64,000 bases of DNA from assembly GCF_000317535.1 (NCBI RefSeq), contig NC_019757.1, forward strand, positions 3,488,501 through 3,552,500, written 5' to 3'. Numbering within the stretch: position 1 is the first letter of the stretch; each line of letters starts with the position of its first letter. The translations under genes and the position numbers were made by a program. Below the pieces are notes generated by a model that saw only the letters and a program-made list of their open reading frames with translations, was not told the origin of the DNA and ran no database searches. This document shows positions 47,762 to 57,326 of this stretch, piece by piece. The DNA comes from Cylindrospermum stagnale PCC 7417 (GTDB lineage Bacteria; Cyanobacteriota; Cyanobacteriia; Cyanobacteriales; Nostocaceae).

Positions 47762-48872
47762 AAAAGATTACCTTGTGATAATAATTTTGTAGCTGGCGTG
47801 TGGCAGCTGCCCATCCCCAACTTTCTGCTTCCTTCCGAGCATTTTGACGGATAATCGCTCGTTCTTGTTTGTGCTGTAAGAGACTAACAGTAGCGGCGAT
47901 CGCAAATTGGATATCTGCTGTAGGCTCAAACAGATATCCATTTACCCCATCTGTGACAATATCAGGTATTCCCCCAGAACGGCATGCTACGACTGGACAT
48001 CCCCCAGCCATCGCTTCTAGCAGCACTAATCCTAGCGTCTCTGTTCGGGAAGGAAAGATAAAGGCATCAGCGCTAGCAAAGGCAGATCCTAACTCCTGTC
48101 CCATGAGATAACCTACAAAATGGGTGTTTGTACCTGCGAAGTGTTTTTGCAGTGCTTGACGGTGGGGACCATCTCCTACTAGTGCCAACCGGGAATCGGG
48201 GATGGCTTCTAAAATTGGTTTGATGCGCTCAATTTCTTTTTCAGCAGAAAGACGCCCGACGTAAAGTAGTAAGGGACTTTCAGGATGATTTTCCGACAAA
48301 CGCGATCGCATTTCTACACTAGCCAAATCCGGGTGAAATAACTCTGTATCCACCCCACGCTGCCACAAATCTACTCGTTCAATACCATGTGCCGTTAATT
48401 CGTCGACCATTGCTGTCGAGGTACACAGATTTAATGCCGCTTGATTATGAGCACCCTTGAGCAATTCCCAGAGTAACCCTTCTAGCATCCCCAACCCGTA
48501 ATGTTGGAGATATTGGGGTAAATGGGTATGATAGGACGCCACCAGGGGAATTTTCAGAACTTTGCTATAAAAAATCCCGGACAATCCCAAAACTGCTGGA
48601 TTCACAACATGAATAATATCTGGCTGAAACTCTTCTAAGGCATAACCAATGGCTGGGCGGGGCAATGCCATTTTTAACTCTGGATACAATGGTAGGGGAA
48701 AGCCAGTAACGCCGTAAACTCTCGCTCCTTTGTGTTCAGTGATGCCACCTTCAGGGGCAATCACCAAAACTTGATCTCCATTGCGTTGTAGATGGTCAAC
48801 AGTGTGGCGCAGGCGCGTTACAATGCCGTCAACCTTGGGCAAAAAGGTTTCAGTGAATAGGGCAATTCTCAT
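47739..48872 (-). CDS. sqdX: sulfoquinovosyl transferase SqdX
   Basis: GT4-family enzyme that moves sulfoquinovose from UDP-sulfoquinovose to diacylglycerol, giving the thylakoid lipid SQDG. The 377 residues begin MRIALFTETFLPKVDGIVTR and include VASYHTHLPQYLQHYGLGML and the nucleotide-sugar segment PSRTETLGLVLLEAMAGG. The last residues (SERVSQC) are encoded in DNA shared with the cyclase remnant, so the C-terminus may have been altered. It is downstream of sqdB in the same direction. Confidence 0.95.
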   Translation of the reverse strand: MRIALFTETFLPKVDGIVTRLRHTVDHLQRNGDQVLVIAPEGGITEHKGARVYGVTGFPLPLYPELKMALPRPAIGYALEEFQPDIIHVVNPAVLGLSGIFYSKVLKIPLVASYHTHLPQYLQHYGLGMLEGLLWELLKGAHNQAALNLCTSTAMVDELTAHGIERVDLWQRGVDTELFHPDLASVEMRSRLSENHPESPLLLYVGRLSAEKEIERIKPILEAIPDSRLALVGDGPHRQALQKHFAGTNTHFVGYLMGQELGSAFASADAFIFPSRTETLGLVLLEAMAGGCPVVACRSGGIPDIVTDGVNGYLFEPTADIQFAIAATVSLLQHKQERAIIRQNARKEAESWGWAAATRQLQNYYHKVIFSERVSQC

Positions 48873-49034
48873 AAAAAACTATTCAGTACAGGCAGATCAT
48901 CCCAGCTTTTCTGACTTTTCGCTAGACTCTGCCCCTGCAAGTCCACCTTTGGGAACCCAAAGCCTGGATGCTCAAAACTGAATGGTCGCCCTACTCTGCT
49001 TCAGTAAGACGACCAATTTTAGGCATATCTGACC

Positions 49035-50270
<1,236 letters not shown>

Positions 50271-50339
50271 CTAACTGTTTTTTTGCGTGAGCAAAAACAA
50301 GGCAGGGGACAGTTGAACAATTTACAAATCTTTGGTTAG

Positions 50340-50735
50340 GCATAAAATAGTGATTGATTTGACTAGTACAAGCCCCTTGCGGGGTTGGGTAAGTAGAGGC
50401 GTAGTACTTGCCCATTTCTCTGTATTGCCGAGAATCGCCTTGCTACGCCAGTAATGTTAGCCTGGACAATGTTTAAGGTCGGTACCCTTGCGGGTTCGAT
50501 AGAAGATTCCGACGCGAGGCGACAGAAACGAACTATCTCACTATCCAGAAGACACCAGCTTAACCCTCTAAGCCTGTTTAATCCCCCAGTTCTAGTGCCT
50601 GGAACTGGCTACGCATTCCAGGGTAGGTCTTGAACTCTTGCCTTAAACGTAGTACGCACGGTACTTAGTCGGGTCAACTAGGGCAGTCGTTTGCCCCCAC
50701 TGTGCCCAAAGGGTTGGTGGTGGGTTGTTGACCTT
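50340..50735 (-). ncRNA. candidate structured RNA or long 5' leader of sqdB
   Basis: A gene-free stretch dense in perfect stems. 50672-50678 pairs with 50727-50733 (GGTCAAC/GTTGACC). 50651-50655 pairs with 50661-50665. 50586-50592 pairs with 50602-50608, in competition with 50599-50604/50616-50621. 50478-50482 pairs with 50509-50513, enclosing ACCC-GCAA-GGGT. A second CCCC-GCAA-GGGG hairpin lies at 50373-50384. The GCAA (GNRA) loops exist only on the minus strand. It is not tmRNA, RNase P RNA or SRP RNA by their key motifs. Confidence 0.45.
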
Positions 50736-50852
50736 TACAAGTTTTTACTCACTGATAGCTAAATCTACCAGGTTTCTGCCCCCTCGCCATCATCATTCTG
50801 AGAGAGGCGCGTGATAGTTAATAGTTTTTCCAATTACCTTTTTCCCAATTAC

Positions 50853-51371
50853 CTATTCCCGAATTCTGTATTGCTGAGCAATGTAGTAAAACAAACGATA
50901 GTAATTTTGAAATTCTTGGCTGTTGCTTTGTCCCTGCCAGTAGTATTTCACTTCACCCTGAGTTAGTGTCAGTTTCATCAAACTTACTTTTTGACCAACT
51001 TCGACAACCAGCACTCCAGAAACTCCTTGGACAGTTTGAAAGTTTTCGTTGATTGTTTTCATCCCTTCCCGGTTCTGGGTACTCGACCCTGGTAACTGAT
51101 GACCTGCCCACCCTCGAATCTCTACAGAGTTGTTATTTGGTGAAACTAAGGCAATACCATCATTATTTTCTGGGGTGGCCAACGAAGTCCAGTTGCTGGG
51201 ATATGGAAATTCAAAGCCATAACGGGAATTGCTGTAAGTCTTCCATGCGAGGTCAGAGTCTCTGAAATTAGATGTGCTACACCCCCAAAAGGCGATCGCT
51301 GTGCCAACACCAAAGGCGAAAGTATAAATTATTCGCCCCAAACTACAGGTTTTAACAGCAATAGACATCAT
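50853..51371 (-). CDS. hypothetical secreted protein or lipoprotein
   Basis: 172 residues from the ATG at 51371 (AAGGG upstream). The N-terminus has a hydrophobic stretch ending AIAFWGCSTS, where the Cys could be lipidated although the lipobox is poor. The mature part has the PsbP/Mog1-like pattern YGFEFPYPSNWTSLATPENN and IALVSPNNNSVEIRGWAG. PsbP-like similarity is a guess from these segments. Function unknown. Confidence 0.65.
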   Translation of the reverse strand: MMSIAVKTCSLGRIIYTFAFGVGTAIAFWGCSTSNFRDSDLAWKTYSNSRYGFEFPYPSNWTSLATPENNDGIALVSPNNNSVEIRGWAGHQLPGSSTQNREGMKTINENFQTVQGVSGVLVVEVGQKVSLMKLTLTQGEVKYYWQGQSNSQEFQNYYRLFYYIAQQYRIRE

Positions 51372-51625
51372 TACACCCTTTGCCAAACTTACAGATCACA
51401 GAGTGGGGCGGCTTTTATTCCATCCCACCGCCCTTTGGTAAAAACTGGGCAACCGTTTCATAAATAACTTACGTTGATGACGATGTCACTAACTGCAAAC
51501 AACAGTCAAGGAAACTTTATTAACAAATGTAACAAAATAGCTGTCAAAACGCTTTGCCATCTTGACAACAAACAAAGAAGTCGATAACTTAGTTACATAC
51601 CCGGGTAAGACCGTTAAAGAGTTAT

Positions 51626-51973
51626 ATGCAAACTAAGCAAAAGGTCACTTTGTATTTGTCGCCGGAACTGCACAAAAAACTAAAGATTCGTTCAGCAGTC
51701 GATTCCGAACCAATGTCCGAACTTGCGGAACGTGCCCTATTTTTCTACCTCACAAATTCAGAATTGGTGGAAGAAGTTGAAGCTTCTTCCCTCGGTCGAA
51801 CTCATAGAGTTTATTCTTGTCCCACTTGTGAAAGTTCACTGGTCTTGCGCGATGGGGAGTTATTGACCCTAGGTAACCAACCAGGGGTAATTGGTCAAGA
51901 ACATCTTCCCATAGATGAGATGAAGCAAAGTGAAACCCATCCTAAGGGTGAAGAAGAATTGGTTCCTTGCTAG
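51626..51973 (+). CDS. ribbon-helix-helix protein with a CxxC motif
   Basis: 115 residues. The first 50 match a ribbon-helix-helix DNA-binding fold (KQKVTLYLSPELHKKLKIRS, then ELAERALFFYL). A short CPTC segment follows, then a Gly/Glu-rich tail. It is 95 bases upstream of the Ycf46-type ATPase gene and may regulate it. The fold is inferred from pattern. Confidence 0.7.
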   Translation: MQTKQKVTLYLSPELHKKLKIRSAVDSEPMSELAERALFFYLTNSELVEEVEASSLGRTHRVYSCPTCESSLVLRDGELLTLGNQPGVIGQEHLPIDEMKQSETHPKGEEELVPC

Positions 51974-52068
51974 ATAGGAATTATGAATGACTAATTCATA
52001 GTTCGGTTGTCTTTACCAAAAGTAATGGCTGTACTGTCTGTTATAAGGTCTCGTGTAGGTCGATAGAT

Positions 52069-53580
52069 ATGAAAGAAGAGCTCAATATACTCATTCAAGC
52101 TCAATACCCTCTAATCTACCTTGTGACCTCCGAGGAAGAGCGGGCTGAGCAGGCAATTTCTACCATCGCCCAATTATTGAAGCCCCTACGTCGAGTATAC
52201 ATTTGGACAGTTACTCACGGCATAGTGGAGTACGGTCAACCCCGGAATGTGACCCAGCACAACACCGTGTCTCCAGAGGCAGCGATTGAGTGGATCATCA
52301 GGCAGAAAGAACCCAGTATATTTATTCTTAAAGATTTACATCCATTTATTGATGCGCCGCCCACAACCAGATCGCTGCGGGATGCGATCGCCAGTTTCAA
52401 GGGAATGCAAAAGAACATCATTTTGATGTCTCCCATGCAGCAAGTTCCCATCGAACTAGAAAAAGAAGTTGTCGTCCTCGACTTTCAATTGCCAGACATG
52501 GCTGAGTTGAATAAAGTTTTAACCCACCATTTAGAGCAAAATCGCGGTCGGCGATTGACTACAGAGGCGCGAGAAAAACTTATAAGAGCAGCTTTGGGTC
52601 TAACTAAAGACGAAGCTGAAAAAGTATATCGTAAGGCGCAGGTAACTACAGGGCGTTTGACGGAAGATGAAGTAGATATAGTTTTATCTGAGAAGAAGCA
52701 GCTAATTCGGCGCAATGGCATCCTAGAGTACATCGAGGAAGATGAAACCATTGATGCTGTAGGCGGCTTAGAAGAGTTAAAAAAATGGCTCAAGCAACGC
52801 TCCAACGCCTTTACAGAAAAAGCGCGGGAGTACGGGTTGCCTCAACCAAAAGGGATGCTGATTCTGGGAGTTCCCGGTTGTGGTAAGTCGCTAATTGCCA
52901 AAACTACTTCCCGGCTGTGGGGTTTACCAATCCTGCGCTTGGATATGGGGCGAGTATACGACGGCTCAATGGTGGGTCGAAGCGAAGCAAATCTGCGGAA
53001 CGCCCTAAAAACAGCAGAATCAATTTCGCCAACGATTCTGTTTATCGATGAGTTAGACAAATCCTTTGCTGGTAGTGCAGGTTCCGGCGACTCTGATGGC
53101 GGAACTTCCAGTAGAATATTTGGTTCTTTTCTCACATGGATGCAAGAGAAGAAATCTCCAGTGTTTGTAATGGCAACGGCTAACCGTGTAGAGCGATTAC
53201 CTGGGGAGTTTTTAAGGAAAGGTCGGTTTGACGAAATTTTCTTTGTGGATCTGCCGACTCCAGAAGAACGGCAAGATATTTACAACATCCACCTGACCAA
53301 GCGCCGGGAAGACATTGCTCGATTTGACCTTGAGCAATTAGCAAAAATGTCTGACGGCTTTTCTGGAGCAGAAATTGAACAAGCGATCGTCGCGGCAATG
53401 TATGAAGCTTTTGCCCAAGATCGGGAGTTCACCCAATTAGATATTATCGCTGCACTGAAAGCGACCCTGCCACTGTCTCGCACGATGCAAGAACAGGTCA
53501 CAGCTCTTAGAGACTGGGCCAGACAGCGCGCACGACCCGCCGCAGCCTCCGTTGCTGAATATCAGCGAATGGAGTTTTAA
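52069..53580 (+). CDS. ycf46: AAA+ ATPase, Ycf46 family
   Basis: 503 residues: an N-terminal domain of about 230 residues with IQAQYPLIYLVTSEEERAEQ, then an AAA+ module with Walker A GVPGCGKSLIAK, Walker B ILFIDELDKSF, sensor ATANRVERLPGEFLRKGRFD with the arginine finger, and an all-helical lid. Ycf46 is conserved in cyanobacteria and some plastids; genetic work points to a role in photosynthesis or CO2 use, but the substrate is unknown. The ycf35 homologue lies 144 bases downstream. Confidence 0.92.
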   Translation: MKEELNILIQAQYPLIYLVTSEEERAEQAISTIAQLLKPLRRVYIWTVTHGIVEYGQPRNVTQHNTVSPEAAIEWIIRQKEPSIFILKDLHPFIDAPPTTRSLRDAIASFKGMQKNIILMSPMQQVPIELEKEVVVLDFQLPDMAELNKVLTHHLEQNRGRRLTTEAREKLIRAALGLTKDEAEKVYRKAQVTTGRLTEDEVDIVLSEKKQLIRRNGILEYIEEDETIDAVGGLEELKKWLKQRSNAFTEKAREYGLPQPKGMLILGVPGCGKSLIAKTTSRLWGLPILRLDMGRVYDGSMVGRSEANLRNALKTAESISPTILFIDELDKSFAGSAGSGDSDGGTSSRIFGSFLTWMQEKKSPVFVMATANRVERLPGEFLRKGRFDEIFFVDLPTPEERQDIYNIHLTKRREDIARFDLEQLAKMSDGFSGAEIEQAIVAAMYEAFAQDREFTQLDIIAALKATLPLSRTMQEQVTALRDWARQRARPAAASVAEYQRMEF

Positions 53581-53724
53581 AAGCTTTCCTCTGCTAATCC
53601 CAGAGGGGAAAGGCTAGCTGACAAGGCTAGCAGTTTTGAAAAAAAGCCGCCCCCCATAAGCGCGGCTTCGCCGAAAAGAAACCGTTGTCGTTTTTCTCAC
53701 TCTTCTCTTTTGGAGGAAACCCAC

Positions 53725-54075
53725 ATGTCTCATTTTAGCACTCTGCGTACCAAAATCACCGATGCCGAAATCCTCAAAGCTTCTTTGCGCGACTTAGGTA
53801 TTAGCGTAAAGACTGAAGCAGATGTCCGTGGTTATAACGGTCAGCGCGTACGTTCCGACATCGTTGCTACATTGGAAGGCGAATATGATTTAGGTTGGTC
53901 TCGCAATAGCGATGGTTCTTTTGACCTCATCGCTGACCTGTGGGGCGTTGCTAAAAAGCACAACCAAACCGAGTTGATTAACTCCATCAACCAAAAGTAT
54001 GCCGTTAACAAAACTTTGGCTGAAGTAAAACAACGCGGCCTGCAAAACGCCAATGTCAAGTTGGTACTGCAATAA
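53725..54075 (+). CDS. ycf35: Ycf35 / DUF1257 family protein
   Basis: 116 residues from the ATG at 53725, which has GGAGGA about seven bases upstream; a TTG 15 bases earlier is not needed. The family opening SHFSTLRTKITDAEILKASL and the central YDLGWSRNSDGSFDLIADLW are clear. Conserved in cyanobacteria and red-algal plastids, function unknown. Downstream of ycf46, and followed by a strong terminator. Confidence 0.92.
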   Translation: MSHFSTLRTKITDAEILKASLRDLGISVKTEADVRGYNGQRVRSDIVATLEGEYDLGWSRNSDGSFDLIADLWGVAKKHNQTELINSINQKYAVNKTLAEVKQRGLQNANVKLVLQ

Positions 54076-54104
54076 TAATTTCTCTGCGCGTTCCCAAAGC
54101 TCGA

Positions 54105-54141
54105 CGGGCTAACCATGTAATAGCGGTTAGCCCGCTTTTTT
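54105..54141 (+). terminator. intrinsic terminator after ycf35
   Basis: Perfect 10-bp stem CGGGCTAACC / GGTTAGCCCG with a 10-base loop, followed by C and six T. A near-identical copy of the 3' arm with its T run recurs at 55494-55530. Confidence 0.9.
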
Positions 54142-54154
54142 ATGAGGCTGGGAT

Positions 54155-54787
54155 TTATGGCTGCAAATCTTCACGCCGCGTAAAAATAATTTGCTCATCA
54201 GCTTGCCTAAATTCAATATTAAACTTATCAAATACAACTTCTCGCCCTAAAAGCAACTGTTCTCCACCTGTATTAGTTTGTAACCATGCTACAGGGGCAA
54301 TAAAATTGTGTTCATCAATTGTCATTTCCACATTGCGTAAAACATATTCAACTCTGCCACCTATGGTTTCAGCTAATAACTTTGATTCTGCATCAGCTAA
54401 AGCATAGCCTAAATCTTGTCCGACTTTAAATGAAATTAAACTCAATTCAGCGCCAGAATCTACTAACATTGTTGTAGAAATTTCTATATCTCTGTGCTTT
54501 AAATTTACACTATAATTTGGCTGCCAATCATGGCGAGCAACTGTGCGAAAGCGAATTGGTAAAATTTCTACAGAAGCAGTGCGGCGGGGAACCAAGTAAA
54601 TTAAAAAAGGCTGTTTTGCAGCATTTGCTAATTCTAAAACTTCACGTAAGTTCTCGGTGTGAGCAATTATTCCATTGGAATTGTAAGCGACATATTGATT
54701 TTTATATAAATCTAATAACATCTGGCGGTTGCGGTTCAACCACTTGAGCATCTCATCAGTTTCGCTTTTAGAAGGTGTTGTGTTCAT
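54155..54787 (-). CDS. DUF5678-type N-terminus plus retropepsin-like aspartyl protease domain
   Basis: 210 residues. The first part (LYKNQYVAYNSNGIIAHTEN) resembles the short DUF5678 module. From about residue 95 a retropepsin-like fold follows: ISTTMLVDSGAELSLISFKV has the catalytic Asp in DSG (normally DTG or DSG). LLGREVVFDKFNIEFRQADE is the second conserved segment. Such single-domain proteases are common in cyanobacteria, with unknown targets. Its 5' end is copied at 55225-55260. Confidence 0.75.
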   Translation of the reverse strand: MNTTPSKSETDEMLKWLNRNRQMLLDLYKNQYVAYNSNGIIAHTENLREVLELANAAKQPFLIYLVPRRTASVEILPIRFRTVARHDWQPNYSVNLKHRDIEISTTMLVDSGAELSLISFKVGQDLGYALADAESKLLAETIGGRVEYVLRNVEMTIDEHNFIAPVAWLQTNTGGEQLLLGREVVFDKFNIEFRQADEQIIFTRREDLQP

Positions 54788-54873
54788 CCTGGTTACCGTT
54801 CCTCAAGCCGATCGCACCTTCAGTATAGATCATGGAATAGCGATCGCTTGTTGATTAGTGAGATGACAAGTTA
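54749..54873. repeat. 125-bp direct repeat, copy A
   Basis: Covers the first codons and the promoter region of the aspartyl-protease-like gene. Copy B at 55225-55349 differs at only about four positions, in the same orientation. The short gene at 54926-55195 lies between them. Confidence 0.9.
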
Positions 54874-54925
54874 CGATTAATCCCAAAGATGATACGACTA
54901 CAGTGATTAGTGTCTAGAAGATACA

Positions 54926-55195
54926 TCAGAATTCAGCTTCGGAACGGGTATCGTAAACAAGCTGAAGACATTTCTCGAAGTCGTCACCTTGCCAAGTTCC
55001 AGCAAATTTTAGCAAATCTTTAGCTTTAGAGCCACGTAATATCGGTTCTCCATCTTTTACAGGAACACTGCTTGATTTAATAGCAGAAGCATTTATTTTA
55101 GTTTTGAGATATTCGAGATAGTCGAGGGTTTGTTCCAGAATCGGTTCTGGAGTGTTTTCCATGGCCGCAATTAGTTGTTCCTTAATAGTAGTCAT
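54926..55195 (-). CDS. antitoxin-like small protein, no toxin adjacent
   Basis: 89 residues: MTTIKEQLIAAMENTPEPIL, then LEYLKTKINAS and a C-terminus LLKFAGTWQGDDFEKCLQLV ending in RSEAEF. This is the pattern of cyanobacterial type II antitoxins (DUF2281-like) that precede PIN-domain toxins. No toxin gene follows: 138 bases downstream begins the protease gene's repeat copy. So it is either solitary, or its toxin was lost in the rearrangement that left the repeats. Confidence 0.65.
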   Translation of the reverse strand: MTTIKEQLIAAMENTPEPILEQTLDYLEYLKTKINASAIKSSSVPVKDGEPILRGSKAKDLLKFAGTWQGDDFEKCLQLVYDTRSEAEF

Positions 55196-55224
55196 GAGGG
55201 GTACTGGAGGGACTATGGAAATAA

Positions 55225-55349
55225 CATCTCATCTCTTTCGCTTTTAGAAGGTGTTGTATTCATCTTGGTTACCGTTCCTCAAGCCGATCGCACCTTCAGT
55301 ATAGATCATGGAATAGCGATCGCTTGTTGATTAGTGAGATGACAAGTTA
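55225..55349. repeat. 125-bp direct repeat, copy B
   Basis: Near-perfect copy of 54749-54873. It carries a truncated start of the protease-like gene (MNTTPSKSE) that diverges within a dozen codons and hits a stop, so it is not a functional gene. Confidence 0.9.
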
Positions 55350-55541
55350 AAACAATTAATGAACCGAGAAGGCGAAAAGATCGCGAATGAAGAAGGGAAG
55401 AGAAGAAGAAAAGAAATTTTAAGTCGGTTTGTGTTGTTGCTCTACCTAACTTATGAAGTTTTATTATTTCATGTTACAAAATTTAACGATTTAACCAAGT
55501 AATAGCGGTCAGCCCGCTTTTTTTATGGGCTATACTTTTTC
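55350..55541. repeat. intergenic DNA with second copy of the ycf35 terminator arm
   Basis: The segment at 55494-55530 matches 54111-54147 (AACCAxGTAATAGCGGTxAG, then CCCGC and a T run) with two or three changes. It is only the 3' arm, so it no longer forms the full stem. It follows the end of the HEPN gene. The rest is AT-rich without signal. Confidence 0.7.
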
Positions 55542-56120
55542 TCAGTTCTGATTTATTTCTGCTTCATTTTTTTGTAAGCATTGGCGAAGCTTATTGGGTA
55601 AAATATTCACAAATACTAATGCATCCCTGTATAGTTGATATATCTCATCAGACGTTTTTTCTAGTGAAAATGTACCATAATCTTGATGAACTAATCGATT
55701 CCTTTCAAGTCCTATTTCAAGAAATGCCTTAATGGAAGAGTTAAGTGCTTCACTATTTTTCACCTCTTGTTTGATAAAACTTGAAAATATGCTGCCAAAT
55801 AGATTAAAAAAAGTATTTGCATTTGTACCTTTCCAATCAAAATAGCTATGATACTGCCTGCTGATAGCCTTATTCTTGACAAATGAAACTAAAAGCTCGT
55901 TTTTATTTGATATTTCCCCTATGTATTCAAGAACATCATTGGTTATACGATGTTCAAAATAACTTGCTGCTGCCAAAAGTAAAGCTTTCCTGAAATTTTC
56001 ATCTACTGTATTTCGGAGCGATATTTCATTTCCCTGATCAATGTATTCTATTAAAGTTTTAAACTCTTTATAGAGTCTATCAACGCACGTTTCTTCTTGC
56101 ACTTTTCTACCCTTAAACAC
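55542..56120 (-). CDS. HEPN domain protein, putative RNase partner of a DUF262 protein
   Basis: 192 helical residues with the HEPN nuclease signature R140-N141-x3-H145 in LEIGLERNRLVHQDYGTF. The helical context around KAFLEIG and FVNILPNKLRQCL resembles the MAE_28990/MAE_18760 HEPN group. HEPN proteins often cleave RNA in toxin-antitoxin and phage defence. Its first eight bases overlap the end of the DUF262 gene, so both come from one transcript and are probably coupled. No membrane segment. Confidence 0.75.
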   Translation of the reverse strand: MFKGRKVQEETCVDRLYKEFKTLIEYIDQGNEISLRNTVDENFRKALLLAAASYFEHRITNDVLEYIGEISNKNELLVSFVKNKAISRQYHSYFDWKGTNANTFFNLFGSIFSSFIKQEVKNSEALNSSIKAFLEIGLERNRLVHQDYGTFSLEKTSDEIYQLYRDALVFVNILPNKLRQCLQKNEAEINQN

Positions 56121-57294
56121 CTAAAATTTCTTTAGCTCGTTGCAAACGAATTTCTACATTTGATTTCTTGGTTGTTCCTTCTGAAGAAGCTTTAACAAAT
56201 TTTGTATCGTTCTCTATCTGCCTGATTTTACTAATCTCCAGAGGAGAATCTAGCAACTGACGCTGGAGAAAAATTGGCTTACATACTGCGGTAAATACAG
56301 CCTCAAAAAGTGCTATATGAAATCGTTTGTTACGGTTTCCAATAAATGGATCTTGTTCTAAATACTCACATTGCTTCAGAAAAGTTTTAAACAAGTTCTC
56401 AAGATAGTTATTTAGCTCTTGACTGTTTTTTCTACTTTTTTTGGAAAACCTATTTAGAAATTTTGGTAGCGAAGGGGCATATTCTTCTTCATCAATAAGC
56501 ATGGCAAAAGCTCGAAGTAAAAGCTCAACATCTTTCATATGAATATCTGGCTCATCCATTTGTAATAGATTTCGCCATCCCCTCTCCATATTTATACGAT
56601 TCAGCATTTCGTAAAAAGGAGAATGATATAAACTAGCTCTGATCTCTTGTGGGGTTAAATTAACACCACCCGAATTCAAACGATTAAATATTTCATATAT
56701 GGAAGAGTCATCATCTTTAGGGGAGTTCTGTTTAACTATTACATTCCGAATTGGTCTAAGTTCAAACTGTGTTTTATAGTCACCTAAAGTAAAGTAATTA
56801 AGTCCCTTAAATTTGTTGGGCTGTTCTGGTAGTTTTTGTGGAAGGCTTAGGTCAAAATTGCTAAAGTACTTATCGTTGTTTAATATTTCATCAGGAATAC
56901 AACTATTTATTTCAAATATTCTTCTTAGCTCAACACGTTTATCTTTAAGAGGAAACCTACGTTTCATAAAATAGTATATAGACATTAGACGTTGTTGTCC
57001 GTCAATAATCAAGAATTTATTTCTTGATTCTTCGTAGAGAAAAATTTGTGGGATTGGCAACCCTAAAATTATTGATTCAATCAACTTAGATGCTCTGTTT
57101 ATATCCCAAACATAATTCCTTTGAAAGCCTGGTATTTTAACGGCACCGGATTCCATAAAATTGTAAATTGTTATTACATTGAAATCATTTGGTGTAGAAG
57201 TTAAATCATATTCATCAATTTGAAAATCGTCCTCTTCGTCAGCATAATCATCAAACCTACTTTGTTCTTCATCAAAAGAGTAGTTACTATCCAT
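56113..57294 (-). CDS. DUF262 (ParB/GmrS-like) domain protein
   Basis: 393 residues. After an acidic N-terminus (about 1-30) the DUF262 core shows VKIPGFQRNYVWDINRASKL and FLIIDGQQRLMSIYYFMKRR, with the DGQQR nucleotide-binding motif at 98-102. EIFNRLNSGGVNLTPQEIRA follows. This fold is shared with GmrS and Ssp-type defence proteins and has NTP-dependent regulatory or nuclease activity. It is the first gene of a two-gene operon with a HEPN protein, preceded by a sigma70-like promoter. GmrD-type DUF1524 nuclease domains are absent, so this is the short form. Confidence 0.85.
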   Translation of the reverse strand: MDSNYSFDEEQSRFDDYADEEDDFQIDEYDLTSTPNDFNVITIYNFMESGAVKIPGFQRNYVWDINRASKLIESIILGLPIPQIFLYEESRNKFLIIDGQQRLMSIYYFMKRRFPLKDKRVELRRIFEINSCIPDEILNNDKYFSNFDLSLPQKLPEQPNKFKGLNYFTLGDYKTQFELRPIRNVIVKQNSPKDDDSSIYEIFNRLNSGGVNLTPQEIRASLYHSPFYEMLNRINMERGWRNLLQMDEPDIHMKDVELLLRAFAMLIDEEEYAPSLPKFLNRFSKKSRKNSQELNNYLENLFKTFLKQCEYLEQDPFIGNRNKRFHIALFEAVFTAVCKPIFLQRQLLDSPLEISKIRQIENDTKFVKASSEGTTKKSNVEIRLQRAKEILGV

Positions 57295-57326
57295 AATGAT
57301 ACTGTGGTTTTTACTATGAAACAGTG

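Noticed and set aside
50340-50735. tmRNA, RNase P RNA or SRP RNA
   Set aside because: The size fits the first two, but none of their conserved core motifs is present on either strand.
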